Assembly (NCBI RefSeq): GCF_900155615.1
Contig: NZ_FUHT01000004.1
Location: 434,001 to 498,000, forward strand
Length of the DNA stretch: 64,000 nucleotides
Direction of reading: 5' to 3'
DNA from: Massiliimalia massiliensis
Lineage (GTDB): Bacteria > Bacillota > Clostridia > Oscillospirales > Ruminococcaceae
In this document: piece after piece, positions 25,817 through 34,524 of the stretch
How positions within the stretch are numbered: the stretch's first letter is position 1
Layout of the letters: each line of letters opens with the position of its first letter
Notes under the pieces: generated by a model
Told to the model about the DNA's origin: nothing
The model's input: only the letters and a program-made list of their open reading frames with translations
Databases searched by the model: none
Made by a program: the position numbers and the translations under genes

Positions 25817-26560
25817 GTGAACTACTCCGTGTGTATCGACGCATTGTATCACGGAAAAGATTTCGCAGAAGGGATGCGTGAGACAAAAGAGGCTGGGATC
25901 AAGGGATTTGAATTTTGGTCCTGGTGGGATAAAGATGTTGACAGGATGGCTGCTGAAAAAGAGAAGCTTGGCTTAACTGTAGCGGCTATGTGCACCAAAT
26001 TTGTAAGCTTGGTGGATGCGAGTCAGCATGATGAATATCTGGCAGGACTGAAGGAAAGCATCGAAGCAGCGAAAAAGCTGGGATGCAAAACCTTGATCAG
26101 CCAGGTGGGAGCAGATACCGGGAAGCCCCGTGAAGAGCAGCATAAAGCTCTGTGCGAAGGGGTAAAGCGGGCTGTTCCAATGCTGGAGGAAAATGATATT
26201 ACTTTGGTGCTCGAGCCCTTGAATACGGCAGTAGACCACGCTGGATATTACCTTTCTTCCTCAAAAGAAGCGTTTGACATTGTAAAGGAAGTAGGCAGCG
26301 ACAAGGTAAAGATTCTGTTTGATATTTATCATCAGCAGATCACTGAGGGAGATGTGATCCGGAGTATTCAGGAAAACATTTCCGCAATCGGCCATTTCCA
26401 TGCCGCCGGAAATCCGGGACGGCATGAAATTGATACCGGAGAACTGAATTACCCGAATATTTTCCGGGCAATTGAAGAAACCGGATATGCTGGGTATATC
26501 GGGCTGGAATATTTTCCTGAAAAACCCGCATTAGAAGGATTGAAAAAGTTACCAAAATAA
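25817..26560 (+). CDS. Hydroxypyruvate isomerase-like TIM-barrel protein
   Basis: A 247-residue AP-endonuclease-2-like TIM barrel of the sugar isomerase/epimerase group. The segments LEPLN, FDIYHQQITEGD, GHFHAAGNPGRHEIDTGEL and GLEYFPE carry the metal-binding E, D, H and E of hydroxypyruvate isomerase (Hyi) and OtnI. It starts with GTG behind GGAAGGGGAG. In cluster A it may isomerise a hydroxy-keto acid or a 3-keto sugar. Hyi identity is plausible but not proven. Confidence 0.85.
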   Translation: MNYSVCIDALYHGKDFAEGMRETKEAGIKGFEFWSWWDKDVDRMAAEKEKLGLTVAAMCTKFVSLVDASQHDEYLAGLKESIEAAKKLGCKTLISQVGADTGKPREEQHKALCEGVKRAVPMLEENDITLVLEPLNTAVDHAGYYLSSSKEAFDIVKEVGSDKVKILFDIYHQQITEGDVIRSIQENISAIGHFHAAGNPGRHEIDTGELNYPNIFRAIEETGYAGYIGLEYFPEKPALEGLKKLPK

Positions 26561-26595
26561 GCTATAATAAGCAGGAGCAAAGGAGAAAGAGCTCA

Positions 26596-27603
26596 ATGAA
26601 ACAGAAACAAATCGTAGCAGTGGGACCAAAGAAAAACACAATCAGAGAAATTGATATTCCGGTTCCAAACGATGATCAGCTGTTAATTAAGACCAAATAT
26701 GTAGGCGTATGCCATTCGGAGCATGACGACTGGAAGGTTGCAGAGGCTGGAATGACCTTTGGGCATGAACCAATGGGGATCGTTGAACAGGTTGGAAAGA
26801 ATGTAACAGGTTTTAAAGTAGGCGACCGTGTAAGCGGTATGTGGGGCGGCACTCTGCCGGGATCAGGCGGAATGGTGCAGTATGCCATCGCAGACCCGGT
26901 CAAAGAAGTCGTAATCAAGCTGCCGGATAACGTCCGGGATGAAGATTTGATTGTAGAGCCGTTATCCTGCATGATGAGCGCGGTCAGCAAAGCGAAGGTT
27001 CAGATGCCGGGAACACATGTAGCGGTAGTAGGCTGCGGATACATGGGATGCGGCGCGATCAGCCTGCTGAAGCTGCGCGGCTGCTATGTCGTAGCAATCG
27101 ACAAGCGCCAGACCTCTTTAGAGGATGCGAAGAAATATGGGGCAGATGAGGTATATACTGTTGAGGAAGCAAAAGAAAAATTCCTCCATGGAAACCTCAC
27201 AGACGGTTTCAAAGTCGTTATGGAATGGGGCGCAGGATTAGATCCTGAAGAAGGAAGCGATTCCTTAGACCTGGCGGTAAACCTGACCGCGTTGCGCGGA
27301 CAGCTCTGCGTAGCAGACTACCATACCGGCGGAAAGAGAACCGTAGACGTACAGCAGCTGGGCGTGAAAGCGATTGAAATGCTGAACACCCATCCAAGAG
27401 AAGAATGGCTGTCCAGAGAAGGCGCAGAGAACGCGGTGGAAATGCTGGCGAACGGATCCTGGAACTACAAAGATATTCCGGTTAAAATTTTCCCGCTCAA
27501 CAAGTTTGATGAAGCGCAGGCAGAGCAGTATGATAAATACGGCAAGTACATGAAGGCGATCATTGACATGACCATGGAAGACGGCGAACCATATATTCTC
27601 TAA
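26596..27603 (+). CDS. Zinc-dependent medium-chain dehydrogenase (cluster A)
   Basis: A 335-residue dehydrogenase, paralogous to the gene at 453-1442. Catalytic zinc residues fit C39-H40 (VCHSE), H57-E58 (FGHEP) and E121 (VEPLSC). The NAD site is VVGCGYMGCG. As in its paralogue the four-cysteine structural zinc lobe is missing. It has an AAAGGAG site and follows the Hyi-like gene by 35 bp. Likely to oxidise a sugar or polyol hydroxyl. Confidence 0.9.
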   Translation: MKQKQIVAVGPKKNTIREIDIPVPNDDQLLIKTKYVGVCHSEHDDWKVAEAGMTFGHEPMGIVEQVGKNVTGFKVGDRVSGMWGGTLPGSGGMVQYAIADPVKEVVIKLPDNVRDEDLIVEPLSCMMSAVSKAKVQMPGTHVAVVGCGYMGCGAISLLKLRGCYVVAIDKRQTSLEDAKKYGADEVYTVEEAKEKFLHGNLTDGFKVVMEWGAGLDPEEGSDSLDLAVNLTALRGQLCVADYHTGGKRTVDVQQLGVKAIEMLNTHPREEWLSREGAENAVEMLANGSWNYKDIPVKIFPLNKFDEAQAEQYDKYGKYMKAIIDMTMEDGEPYIL

Positions 27604-27787
27604 TGAAAGGTTCTTTCATAATTGTCAGTCTTTCTGAGTGCAGGCGGGCTTTGCAAGACGGATAGGATTAACCATACCATGAGTATAGGTGCAATATTAT
27701 ATACTTTGGGAAGGGTTCCTATAAAAGCGTAATCAATTGATTTGCGTGTTATTATTCTGATGGAAAATGATAAGGAGGAATGAAACT

Positions 27788-28612
27788 ATGGGAAAACTCC
27801 CAGTAGGCTTACAGGTATATTCTGTACGTGATTATGCAGAAAAAGATCTGTTGGGCACCTTGAAAAAAATCAAAGAGATCGGGTATGATTTCGTCGAGCT
27901 GGCTGGCTTGTACGGCCATAGCGCTGAGGAAGTAAAAGCGGCGCTGGACGAAGCGGGTATCCCGGCATTATCTGCGCATGTTCCACTGGTGGAGTTGGAA
28001 GCAGATATGGAAAAGACGGTTGCAGACTATGTAAAAATCGGCTGCAAATTTATTGCGATTCCATATTTGCCGGATGATCTCCGTCCAAACACCCCTGGCT
28101 TTGATAAGGTAATGAGCCTGATCCCTCAGATTGGTAAGGTCTGCAATGAGCATGGCGTAACCTTGCTTTATCATAATCATGACTTTGAGTTTGTAAAAGT
28201 AGACAATGGACAGTATGCATTAGATTATATGTATGATACGGTATCAGCAGATCTTCTGCAGACAGAGCTCGACTGCTGCTGGGTAAAGGTAGCAGGGGAG
28301 GAGCCGGTAGAATACATTGCAAAATATGCAAACCGCTGCCCGGTTGTTCATCTGAAGGATTTCTATAAGGAAGGGAATCCGGAAAACCTGTATGAACTGA
28401 TCGGCATTGATCCGGGTGAAAAGAAAAAAGAGGAAGGCAGATTTGAATTCCGTCCGGTAGGGTTTGGGATGCAGGTCATGCCGGAGATTCTGGATGCGGC
28501 AGTTGCAAATGGTGCTGAGTATGTTGTCGTAGAACAAGACGTTTCCGTTGGCAGAACGCCGATAGAAGCGGTTACGATGAGCAGAAAGTATCTTGAACTG
28601 CTGGGCTTCTAG
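27788..28612 (+). CDS. Sugar phosphate isomerase/epimerase family TIM-barrel protein
   Basis: A 274-residue metal-dependent TIM barrel. Metal-site strands are visible as LLYHNHDFEF, TELDCCWV, VVHLKDF and VVVEQD. I start at the ATG at 27788, eight bases after AAGGAGGA. The family includes IolE/IolI, xylose isomerase-like proteins and the partners of Gfo/Idh enzymes in 3-keto-glycoside cleavage, for example DgpC. It resembles the protein at 47468-48238 of cluster B. The 180-bp upstream gap holds a small hairpin near 27602-27620 and no clear promoter. Confidence 0.88.
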   Translation: MGKLPVGLQVYSVRDYAEKDLLGTLKKIKEIGYDFVELAGLYGHSAEEVKAALDEAGIPALSAHVPLVELEADMEKTVADYVKIGCKFIAIPYLPDDLRPNTPGFDKVMSLIPQIGKVCNEHGVTLLYHNHDFEFVKVDNGQYALDYMYDTVSADLLQTELDCCWVKVAGEEPVEYIAKYANRCPVVHLKDFYKEGNPENLYELIGIDPGEKKKEEGRFEFRPVGFGMQVMPEILDAAVANGAEYVVVEQDVSVGRTPIEAVTMSRKYLELLGF

Positions 28613-28644
28613 AAATCAGATAATACTTGTAATGCATCATAGTG

Positions 28645-28674
28645 ATCCCCCGATACTTTATCGGGGGATTTTGA
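28645..28674 (+). terminator. Hairpin after the isomerase gene
   Basis: An 11-bp perfect stem (28645-28655 with 28659-28669) is followed by TTTTG. It may terminate or attenuate within cluster A. Confidence 0.75.
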
Positions 28675-28785
28675 TGAATTATATTATGGGGTAGAAGGCA
28701 AGAGATTGTGCTTGGACAATGGAAAACCGTTGTCATGTTGGGGAACACAGAATCTGCACAAATCCTGGAGGAAAGGAACAAATTT

Positions 28786-29688
28786 ATGAAAGATAAACAA
28801 TTTCCAAGAACTGAGATTGCGGGAGTATCTGTATCCCGTATGATTATTGGTACAAACTGGCTGTTAGGCTGGAGCCATACCGGAAAAGCCGCAGACAAAC
28901 GAATTACTGACCGCTACCAGAGTCCGGAGAGCTTTTTCCCGGTACTGGAAGCATATGCACAATATGGGATTGACACGATCATGGGGCCGATCAGCGATAC
29001 CCCTCGGATGGTTGAGGCAATCCGCTATGCAGAAAAAAAGCTGGGGATCAAATATATTATTGTGGACACCCCGATTATCAATGTAGACGATACGGATGAG
29101 GCAAGGGCGGAAGCGCGCGCCGCCATCCATAAAAGTGCCGAAATCGGCTCCACCTTCTGCCTGCTTCATCATTCCAGTGCAGAGCAGCTGGTGAATAAAA
29201 ATACAGCAACCATGGACCGCTTAGACGACTATACCAAGATGATCCGGGAAGAAGGAATGCTTCCAGGATTGAGTGCGCATATGCCGGAGCTGATCCTGTA
29301 TTCCGATGCAAATGGATACGACATTGAAACTTATATTCAGATATATAACTGCGTTGGATTCCTGATGCAGATTGAAGTGGAAACGGTAGCTTCTATTATC
29401 AATAATGCCAAGAAGCCTGTTATGACGATCAAATCCATGGGTGCAGGCAGAACAACTCCATATGTCGGCTTGAATTTCTCCTGGAACACCATTCGTCCGT
29501 GCGACATGGTTACGGTTGGATGCTTTACACCGGAGGAAGTCCACGAGGATGTTGAAATTTCTCTGGCTGCCCTGGAGCATCGCTTCCCGAACTTTGAAAG
29601 ACGTTCCAGCCCGAACAATAAACAGGCTGTTTTGAACAGAAATGAAAAGTATGACAATGTTGTCATGAACGGAGTAGAGGATAAATAA
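28786..29688 (+). CDS. Uncharacterised TIM-barrel-like protein (aldo/keto reductase-like pattern)
   Basis: A 300-residue soluble protein I cannot assign to a characterised family. The pattern of strand-helix units fits a TIM barrel: VSRMIIGTN, KYIIVDTPIIN, TFCLLHHSS, KPVMTIKSMG and DMVTVGCFTPEEV. The last resembles the end of aldo/keto reductase barrels, but I do not see a clear NADP-binding pattern. I start at the ATG at 28786 behind GGAGGAAAGG. It is surrounded by isomerase-like, UroD-like and Gfo/Idh genes, so it is likely a catabolic enzyme of the same pathway. Confidence 0.75.
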   Translation: MKDKQFPRTEIAGVSVSRMIIGTNWLLGWSHTGKAADKRITDRYQSPESFFPVLEAYAQYGIDTIMGPISDTPRMVEAIRYAEKKLGIKYIIVDTPIINVDDTDEARAEARAAIHKSAEIGSTFCLLHHSSAEQLVNKNTATMDRLDDYTKMIREEGMLPGLSAHMPELILYSDANGYDIETYIQIYNCVGFLMQIEVETVASIINNAKKPVMTIKSMGAGRTTPYVGLNFSWNTIRPCDMVTVGCFTPEEVHEDVEISLAALEHRFPNFERRSSPNNKQAVLNRNEKYDNVVMNGVEDK

Positions 29689-29772
29689 TACTGCCTGCAG
29701 AACATTGGCGGGCAATCCTCCGCAGTAACTTGACGTATATTTTGAATTACAGTGAAGCGGGGAGGAACTGAC

Positions 29773-30849
29773 ATGAATGCAAAGGAACGTGTTTTGGCAG
29801 CTATTTCCCATAGACAGCCGGATTGTATCCCTTTTTCCCTGGGGTTTGGCGTCAATCCGCCGGTAAGGAAGCAGTTGGCCTTGTTGTTGGGCTTGCAGGA
29901 TGAACATGCCGTAGAGCAATATCTTAATAGCAAAAGCGACCTGGTATGGGTTGCGCCGCCTTATATCGGGCCTTCAGAACGGAACATAAAAAATGCCGAT
30001 GGTTCTGAAACCGACATCTGGGGCGTGAGCAGAAGGGCTGTATCCTATGGGGAAGGAAGCTATGATGAGATCTGCCATTATCCGCTTGCGGAAATTGAAG
30101 ATGTGTCCGAGTTAGACGACTATCTTTTTCCTGATCCGGATTGGTTTGATTATGCTGCCCTGCCGGAAATCATCCGGCAGACACAGGAGGAATGTCCTCG
30201 CGCAGTAGTATTGGGTAACGCTAATATTTTTGAATCCTCCTGGTATATGCGCGGGCTGGAAAACATGATGATTGACCTGCTGGTAGATCCTGAGCTTGCT
30301 GATGCGATCTTAGAACGCGTGACGAATTTTTTCTACGAGTTTATGAAAAGATGCCTGGAGGCTGCCCAGGGTGGGATTGATATTATCTTTACAGCAGACG
30401 ATATCGGTCAGCAGAACGGACTTCTGATGTCCTTGGATACATGGCGGGAGCATATCAAGCCTCATCATCAAAGGATTAACGAATTGGTACATTCCTATCA
30501 TGCAAAGGTGATGTACCATACCGACGGCGCGGTTATGGAGGCTGTAGGAGAATTAATTGATATGGGCATTGATGTACTGGAGGCTCTGCAATTTGACGCC
30601 CAGGGAATGGATCCCTGCGTTTTGAAGAAACAGTATGGAGACCGCCTTTGCTTCCATGGCGGAATTAGTGTCCAATCTACCCTTCCTTTTGGAACACCGG
30701 AAGAGGTGACAAAAGAGGTAGAGCAGCGGATCGCGGTACTCGGAGAGAACGGCGGCTATATTTTAGCGCCGTCTCATGCGATTCAGGCAGGGACGCCGCC
30801 GGAAAATGTTTTGGCATTTTTCAGGGCAGCCAGCCGGCCGCTTAAATAA
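29773..30849 (+). CDS. Uroporphyrinogen decarboxylase-family protein of cluster A
   Basis: A 358-residue protein with the UroD/MtaA fold. It opens with MNAKERVLAAISHRQPDCIPF, the usual start of the non-haem branch, and later has EALQFDAQGMDP and CFHGGISVQ. In MtaA-type methyltransferases a His-x-Cys motif binds zinc; here the matching place near residue 249 reads HTDG, without the cysteine. No haem genes are near. Members of this branch occur in sugar clusters with unknown function. It starts behind GGGAGGAA. Confidence 0.85.
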   Translation: MNAKERVLAAISHRQPDCIPFSLGFGVNPPVRKQLALLLGLQDEHAVEQYLNSKSDLVWVAPPYIGPSERNIKNADGSETDIWGVSRRAVSYGEGSYDEICHYPLAEIEDVSELDDYLFPDPDWFDYAALPEIIRQTQEECPRAVVLGNANIFESSWYMRGLENMMIDLLVDPELADAILERVTNFFYEFMKRCLEAAQGGIDIIFTADDIGQQNGLLMSLDTWREHIKPHHQRINELVHSYHAKVMYHTDGAVMEAVGELIDMGIDVLEALQFDAQGMDPCVLKKQYGDRLCFHGGISVQSTLPFGTPEEVTKEVEQRIAVLGENGGYILAPSHAIQAGTPPENVLAFFRAASRPLK

Positions 30850-30888
30850 AACATAAGCTTAGAATCATGCTGATAAGAGGTAACTGAA

Positions 30889-31860
30889 ATGGAACAGAAA
30901 AAAGTGGGATTTGGCATTATCGGACTGGGATTGATCTCGAATCGTTTTGCCAGTGTCCTGAATACCTGCGATCGAGCACGGCTGGCAGCAGTAGCGGCCA
31001 GAAGCCAGGAACGCGCAGACGCATTTGCGAAAGAACATCAGGCTGAGAAAGCATACGGCAGCTATCAGGAATTAATGGAAGACCCTGCGGTAGATATTGT
31101 TTATATTGGCCTAACCCATAATTTCCACTATGAAGTAGCAAAGCAGTGTATCCTGCATGGGAAGGCAGTCCTTTGTGAAAAGCCATTTTTCTTGACAAAG
31201 GCAGAGGCCGAGGAGGTAATCTCACTGGCAAGAGAAAACAAGGTTCTCTTGATGGAAGCTATGTGGACTCGATGCCTGCCTGTGACACTAAAAACCAAAG
31301 AATGGATCAGACAGGGGAAAATTGGTTCTGTGAAATATATGGACGCCCAATTTTCCTTCCATGTAAAATACGACCTGAAAAACCGGCTGTATAATCCGGA
31401 TTTGGCGGGAGGCGCGTTGTATGACGCCGGGGTATATCCGCTGGAATATGCAACCGGGATTATGGAGCGTTTGCCGGTAGCAATGCAGAGCATGCATACC
31501 TCAACCCCGAACGGGCTTGACAGCTTCGACGTGATTACGATGCAGTTTGCAGATGGTGCAATCGCCTCTCTGGTCTGCGGAATTAGTCTAAACACGAATC
31601 TGGATGCAGGTATTTATGGCCCGGACGGACATATTATTGTCCGGGATTTCATTCGCGGGAAACAATGCGAGCTCTATGATGATGAGAATAATCTGATTGA
31701 GACCTTTACCGAAACAGCGGAGGATGGGTTCATCTACCAGATTGAGCATATCATTGATTTATACCGCAGTGGAAAACTGGAAAGCCCTTATATTCCTCAT
31801 AAAGATACCATTGATTGCGCAGGGCTGTTTGACCAGCTCCAGGCAGATTGGTCGAAATAA
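30889..31860 (+). CDS. Gfo/Idh/MocA family NAD(P)-dependent oxidoreductase (cluster A)
   Basis: A 323-residue oxidoreductase. The N-terminal Rossmann domain shows GIIGLGLISNRF, then CEKPF with the family lysine; the C-terminal domain is the mixed beta sheet that holds the sugar. The family oxidises sugar hydroxyls, often at C3, or inositol. It ends the cluster A operon, with a strong terminator behind it. I suggest it oxidises the imported glycoside; the actual substrate is unknown. Confidence 0.92.
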   Translation: MEQKKVGFGIIGLGLISNRFASVLNTCDRARLAAVAARSQERADAFAKEHQAEKAYGSYQELMEDPAVDIVYIGLTHNFHYEVAKQCILHGKAVLCEKPFFLTKAEAEEVISLARENKVLLMEAMWTRCLPVTLKTKEWIRQGKIGSVKYMDAQFSFHVKYDLKNRLYNPDLAGGALYDAGVYPLEYATGIMERLPVAMQSMHTSTPNGLDSFDVITMQFADGAIASLVCGISLNTNLDAGIYGPDGHIIVRDFIRGKQCELYDDENNLIETFTETAEDGFIYQIEHIIDLYRSGKLESPYIPHKDTIDCAGLFDQLQADWSK

Positions 31861-31865
31861 AAAGG

Positions 31866-31900
31866 AAACGGGCTGTTGGATAACCAACAGCCCGTTTTTG
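31866..31900 (+). terminator. Terminator at the end of cluster A
   Basis: A 14-bp perfect stem (31866-31879 with 31884-31897) is followed by T residues. Confidence 0.92.
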
Positions 31901-32022
31901 CGGGAAAATGGCTTTTTTATGATCTGTACAATCAGCCTGCTGCGAGGTGCTGACAATTTTGAGCAGATGATTGATCACAATCTCTTGATATTGTTCGGAA
32001 AATTTGCAAAGGAGCATTTTAT

Positions 32023-33201
32023 ATGCAAAGAAGACAAACATGGCTTGGAAAAGAGAATATCCTTTTGGCGGTGATAACCCTTTTCTGGTTTGCCCAATAT
32101 GTTTATATCCCATTTCAGACGCCGTATTTAACTGCTATCGGTATCTCTGCCGGGCTGATTGGGACGGTGGTCGGCGCATATGGTTTTACTCAGCTTCTGC
32201 TGCGCCTTCCTGTCGGGGTAATGGCGGACATCATCGGGAAGCACAAAGTGTTTGTTTTCCTCGGCGTAGCTCTTGCTTCAGCGGCCTCACTCATTCGTAT
32301 AATAGCCCCGGACGGAATGGGGTTTTTAGCGGCAAATTTAGTAGGCGGTGCGGCGTCTGCCATGTGGATTTCCTACATGGTGCTGTTTTCTGAATATTTT
32401 TCTCCGGAGGAACAGCAGAAGGCGACCAGCCGGGCAATTATGGCCTGTAATCTTGGAATTTGCCTTGCCTTTGTGTTCGGAACCTTCCTGTATGAAAAGA
32501 CGAGCATGGCCTTTCTATGCGGCGCCAGCGCAATAGCTGGTATTTTGGGGATGCTTATCACCCTCTTTTTGATTAAGGACGTCCAACGACCGCAGGAGGA
32601 TTCTCTTAAGAGGGGAAACGTGCGCACCATTTTATCCGTCTGCTGCAACCGGAGACTGCTTCTTTTTTCCGCGCTTGCCCTGATACAGCAGGGGATACAG
32701 ATGTCCACTGCAATGTCCTTTACTACTAATGTTCTTAAGGAATTGGGCGCCTCCGACGGGCTGATTGGCGGCGCTTCTGTGTTCTATATGATTTCGGCTG
32801 TGCTGTCAGCACAATTTGCTTCCTCTAAATTCTGCGGACGCAGGGGAGCACGTTTTTATATTCCGTTGATTTTTCTGCTGACGGGGTTATACTGTGTATT
32901 GGTACCGGTTGTGGGAAATACATATGTTATCTTTTTGCTGCAGGCGTTCCCAGGGATGTCAACAGGGATTCTCTTGTCTTATCTCACCTCAGAGGGAATG
33001 GCAGAGGTGCCAAAGGAGAAAAAATCAACAGCTATGGGATTTTTTCAGGCGGTTTATGCCATTGGCCTGACAGTATTTCCGGCGCTTGTCGGCGGTTTGA
33101 TTGGACTGGGCGGAAATATAACCGGTTTTTGCTTTTTAGCCGCAACAGCACTGTTTGGAGCGCTTATATCCCTGCTGTACTATAAAAGGCACAGGGAATA
33201 G
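32023..33201 (+). CDS. MFS transporter
   Basis: A 392-residue membrane protein with about 12 hydrophobic segments. The loop between helices 2 and 3 (LLRLPVGVMADIIGKHK) matches the MFS signature. A central basic loop (KDVQRPQEDSLKRGN) separates two six-helix halves. The ribosome site is AAAGGAG. It follows cluster A after a terminator and may have its own promoter in the 120-bp gap, where I see no convincing box. It could export or import a sugar, drug or organic acid. Confidence 0.9.
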   Translation: MQRRQTWLGKENILLAVITLFWFAQYVYIPFQTPYLTAIGISAGLIGTVVGAYGFTQLLLRLPVGVMADIIGKHKVFVFLGVALASAASLIRIIAPDGMGFLAANLVGGAASAMWISYMVLFSEYFSPEEQQKATSRAIMACNLGICLAFVFGTFLYEKTSMAFLCGASAIAGILGMLITLFLIKDVQRPQEDSLKRGNVRTILSVCCNRRLLLFSALALIQQGIQMSTAMSFTTNVLKELGASDGLIGGASVFYMISAVLSAQFASSKFCGRRGARFYIPLIFLLTGLYCVLVPVVGNTYVIFLLQAFPGMSTGILLSYLTSEGMAEVPKEKKSTAMGFFQAVYAIGLTVFPALVGGLIGLGGNITGFCFLAATALFGALISLLYYKRHRE

Positions 33202-33319
33202 GCAGATACTGCAAGAAAAAGCAAGAGATTTTATGAGAAGAATTTTTTGGATGGAGCGGGAATTAATTCCTAAAAAATCCAGGAAAAACTATTTATTTTT
33301 CCTAAATTATAAAAAAGCC

Positions 33320-33348
33320 TTGCAAAGAAAGTGAAAATTCGTTATAAT
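33320..33348 (+). promoter_or_regulatory. Promoter of tRNA-Leu
   Basis: TTGCAA at 33320-33325 and TATAAT at 33343-33348 have a 17-bp spacer, 13 bp before the tRNA. Confidence 0.8.
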
Positions 33349-33361
33349 AATATACGGATTT

Positions 33362-33448
33362 GCCGGTGTGATGGAATTGGCAGACGTAGTGGACTCAAAA
33401 TCCACCGGTGGCGACACCGTGCCGGTTCGAGTCCGGCCACCGGCACCA
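33362..33448 (+). tRNA. tRNA-Leu (anticodon CAA)
   Basis: An 87-nt tRNA with a long variable arm. The acceptor arms GCCGGTG and CACCGGC pair 7/7, and CCA is encoded. The anticodon stem GTGGA/TCCAC encloses CTCAAAA, giving CAA at 33396-33398. The GGTTCGAGTCC T arm is canonical. It reads UUG codons. Confidence 0.97.
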
Positions 33449-33650
33449 GCGGCAAGTTGCCGCAGACAAATCGCGCACCTCATTTTGTGGGGTGCGCTTT
33501 GTTTTTTTACCCGCGTTTAAGCTGGCATCTTTTTTGTACCCGGCAGACAGCGGCAAGTTGCCGCTTCCAAGTCGCACGCCTCACGTTGTGGGGTGTGTTT
33601 TCTTTTGTGCCTGCGCCGAAACGGGCATCTATTTCGTAATACATAGTCTA
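33449..33650. repeat. Two tandem 101-bp degenerate repeats after tRNA-Leu
   Basis: Copies at 33449-33549 and 33550-33650 each start with the palindrome GCGGCAAGTTGCCGC, then a hairpin (in copy 1 GCGCACC with GGTGCGC) and a T-rich run, then a GGCATCT block. A more decayed third copy (around 33690-33790) keeps CCCGCGCTGAAAGCAGGCATC. The bases before copy 2 (CCCGGCAGACA) resemble the tRNA end (CCGGCACCA). Each copy could terminate transcription. Confidence 0.7.
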
Positions 33651-33651
33651 G

Positions 33652-33684
33652 AGCCTCGAACACATTATGTGTTCGAGGCTTTTG
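33652..33684 (+). terminator. Hairpin in the post-tRNA region
   Basis: A 13-bp perfect stem (33652-33664 with 33668-33680), loop TTA, followed by TTT. No gene ends just before it. The remaining 33685-33932 holds the third repeat and no ORF I can support. Confidence 0.7.
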
Positions 33685-33909
33685 CTCTGCCTGGATTTTC
33701 TGCCCGCGCTGAAAGCAGGCATCTTTTTGCAGCGCAAGTCCTGTGCAGACTGCAGCGGATAAACCGCGATGGGCTGTGTTTTATTTCGATATTGTATATT
33801 TAATTCCCTGGCCTGTTCCATAGGCTGAATTTTATCGTGAAAATTCGACATTAAAAAATTTGATGAAAGGATACAGAGGCATACATAACGACATTTATCG
33901 CCCAAATTA

Positions 33910-33938
33910 TGGAAATTTTTTAACAAGTATGCTATAAT
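33910..33938 (+). promoter_or_regulatory. Putative promoter of the sigma factor operon
   Basis: TATAAT at 33933-33938 with a weak TGGAAA box at 33910-33915 (17-bp spacer), 28 bp before the start. Confidence 0.5.
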
Positions 33939-33965
33939 AAGCCTATTAAAGAGGTGAAGTGTTAA

Positions 33966-34523
33966 ATGCTAGGCGTGATTATGTCTATAGAAGATGACAG
34001 CGATAAAGAATTTATGAAAAATATCTTTGAAAAGTATTATGCTACCATGAAAAAGAAAGCATATGAAGTGACAAATAATAGGAATGTTGTGGAGGATATT
34101 GTTTCAGAGGCCTTTGTCAATTTAATCAGGCATATTGATACAGTCCGCGGGTTAACACCTAACCAGCGGGCGTCTTATATTATGCTCACTGTAAAAAATA
34201 CGGCGATCAACTATATCCGCCAAAGCAGCAGGGCTTCTGAGATTGTATATGTAGGAAATGAGGAGGACGTATCCGATCATCTTTTCGACCCGAGAATGGA
34301 GCCGCAGTTTATTTTAGATGCAAAGATGGAATACAACGAGCTTTGTGATACGATTCGACGCCTGCCGGAACGGGAAAGAAATTTACTGATTTGTAAGTAT
34401 ATATTCGAAATGGATGACCAAGCGATTTCCAGGATTCTTAAAACGAAACCGAATAATGTCCGGCAATATCTGACTAGGGCGCGCCGCCATGCATATAAAA
34501 TTATTCTGGAAGGGAGAGACTGA
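33966..34523 (+). CDS. RNA polymerase sigma factor, sigma-70/ECF-like
   Basis: A 185-residue sigma factor. Region 2 lies at about residues 15-85 (FEKYYATMKKKAYEVTNNRNVVEDIVSEAFVNLI) and region 4 at about 115-180, with an HTH (MDDQAISRILKTKPNNVRQYLTRARRH). The short length is that of an ECF sigma. It starts behind AGAGGTG. The next gene, one base after its stop, encodes a membrane protein with a cytoplasmic N terminus, the usual place for an anti-sigma factor. Confidence 0.92.
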   Translation: MLGVIMSIEDDSDKEFMKNIFEKYYATMKKKAYEVTNNRNVVEDIVSEAFVNLIRHIDTVRGLTPNQRASYIMLTVKNTAINYIRQSSRASEIVYVGNEEDVSDHLFDPRMEPQFILDAKMEYNELCDTIRRLPERERNLLICKYIFEMDDQAISRILKTKPNNVRQYLTRARRHAYKIILEGRD

Positions 34524-34524
34524 T

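Noticed and set aside
29773-30849. hemE (true uroporphyrinogen decarboxylase)
   Set aside because: The N terminus and motifs match the non-haem MtaA-like branch and no haem biosynthesis gene is near.
33449-33790. Repeats considered as a CRISPR array
   Set aside because: Unit length is 101 bp with diverged copies and no spacers of constant length, and no cas gene is nearby.
33331-33803. Overlapping short frames across tRNA-Leu and the repeats
   Set aside because: They start inside or before the tRNA and follow the GC-rich repeats; no coding signal.
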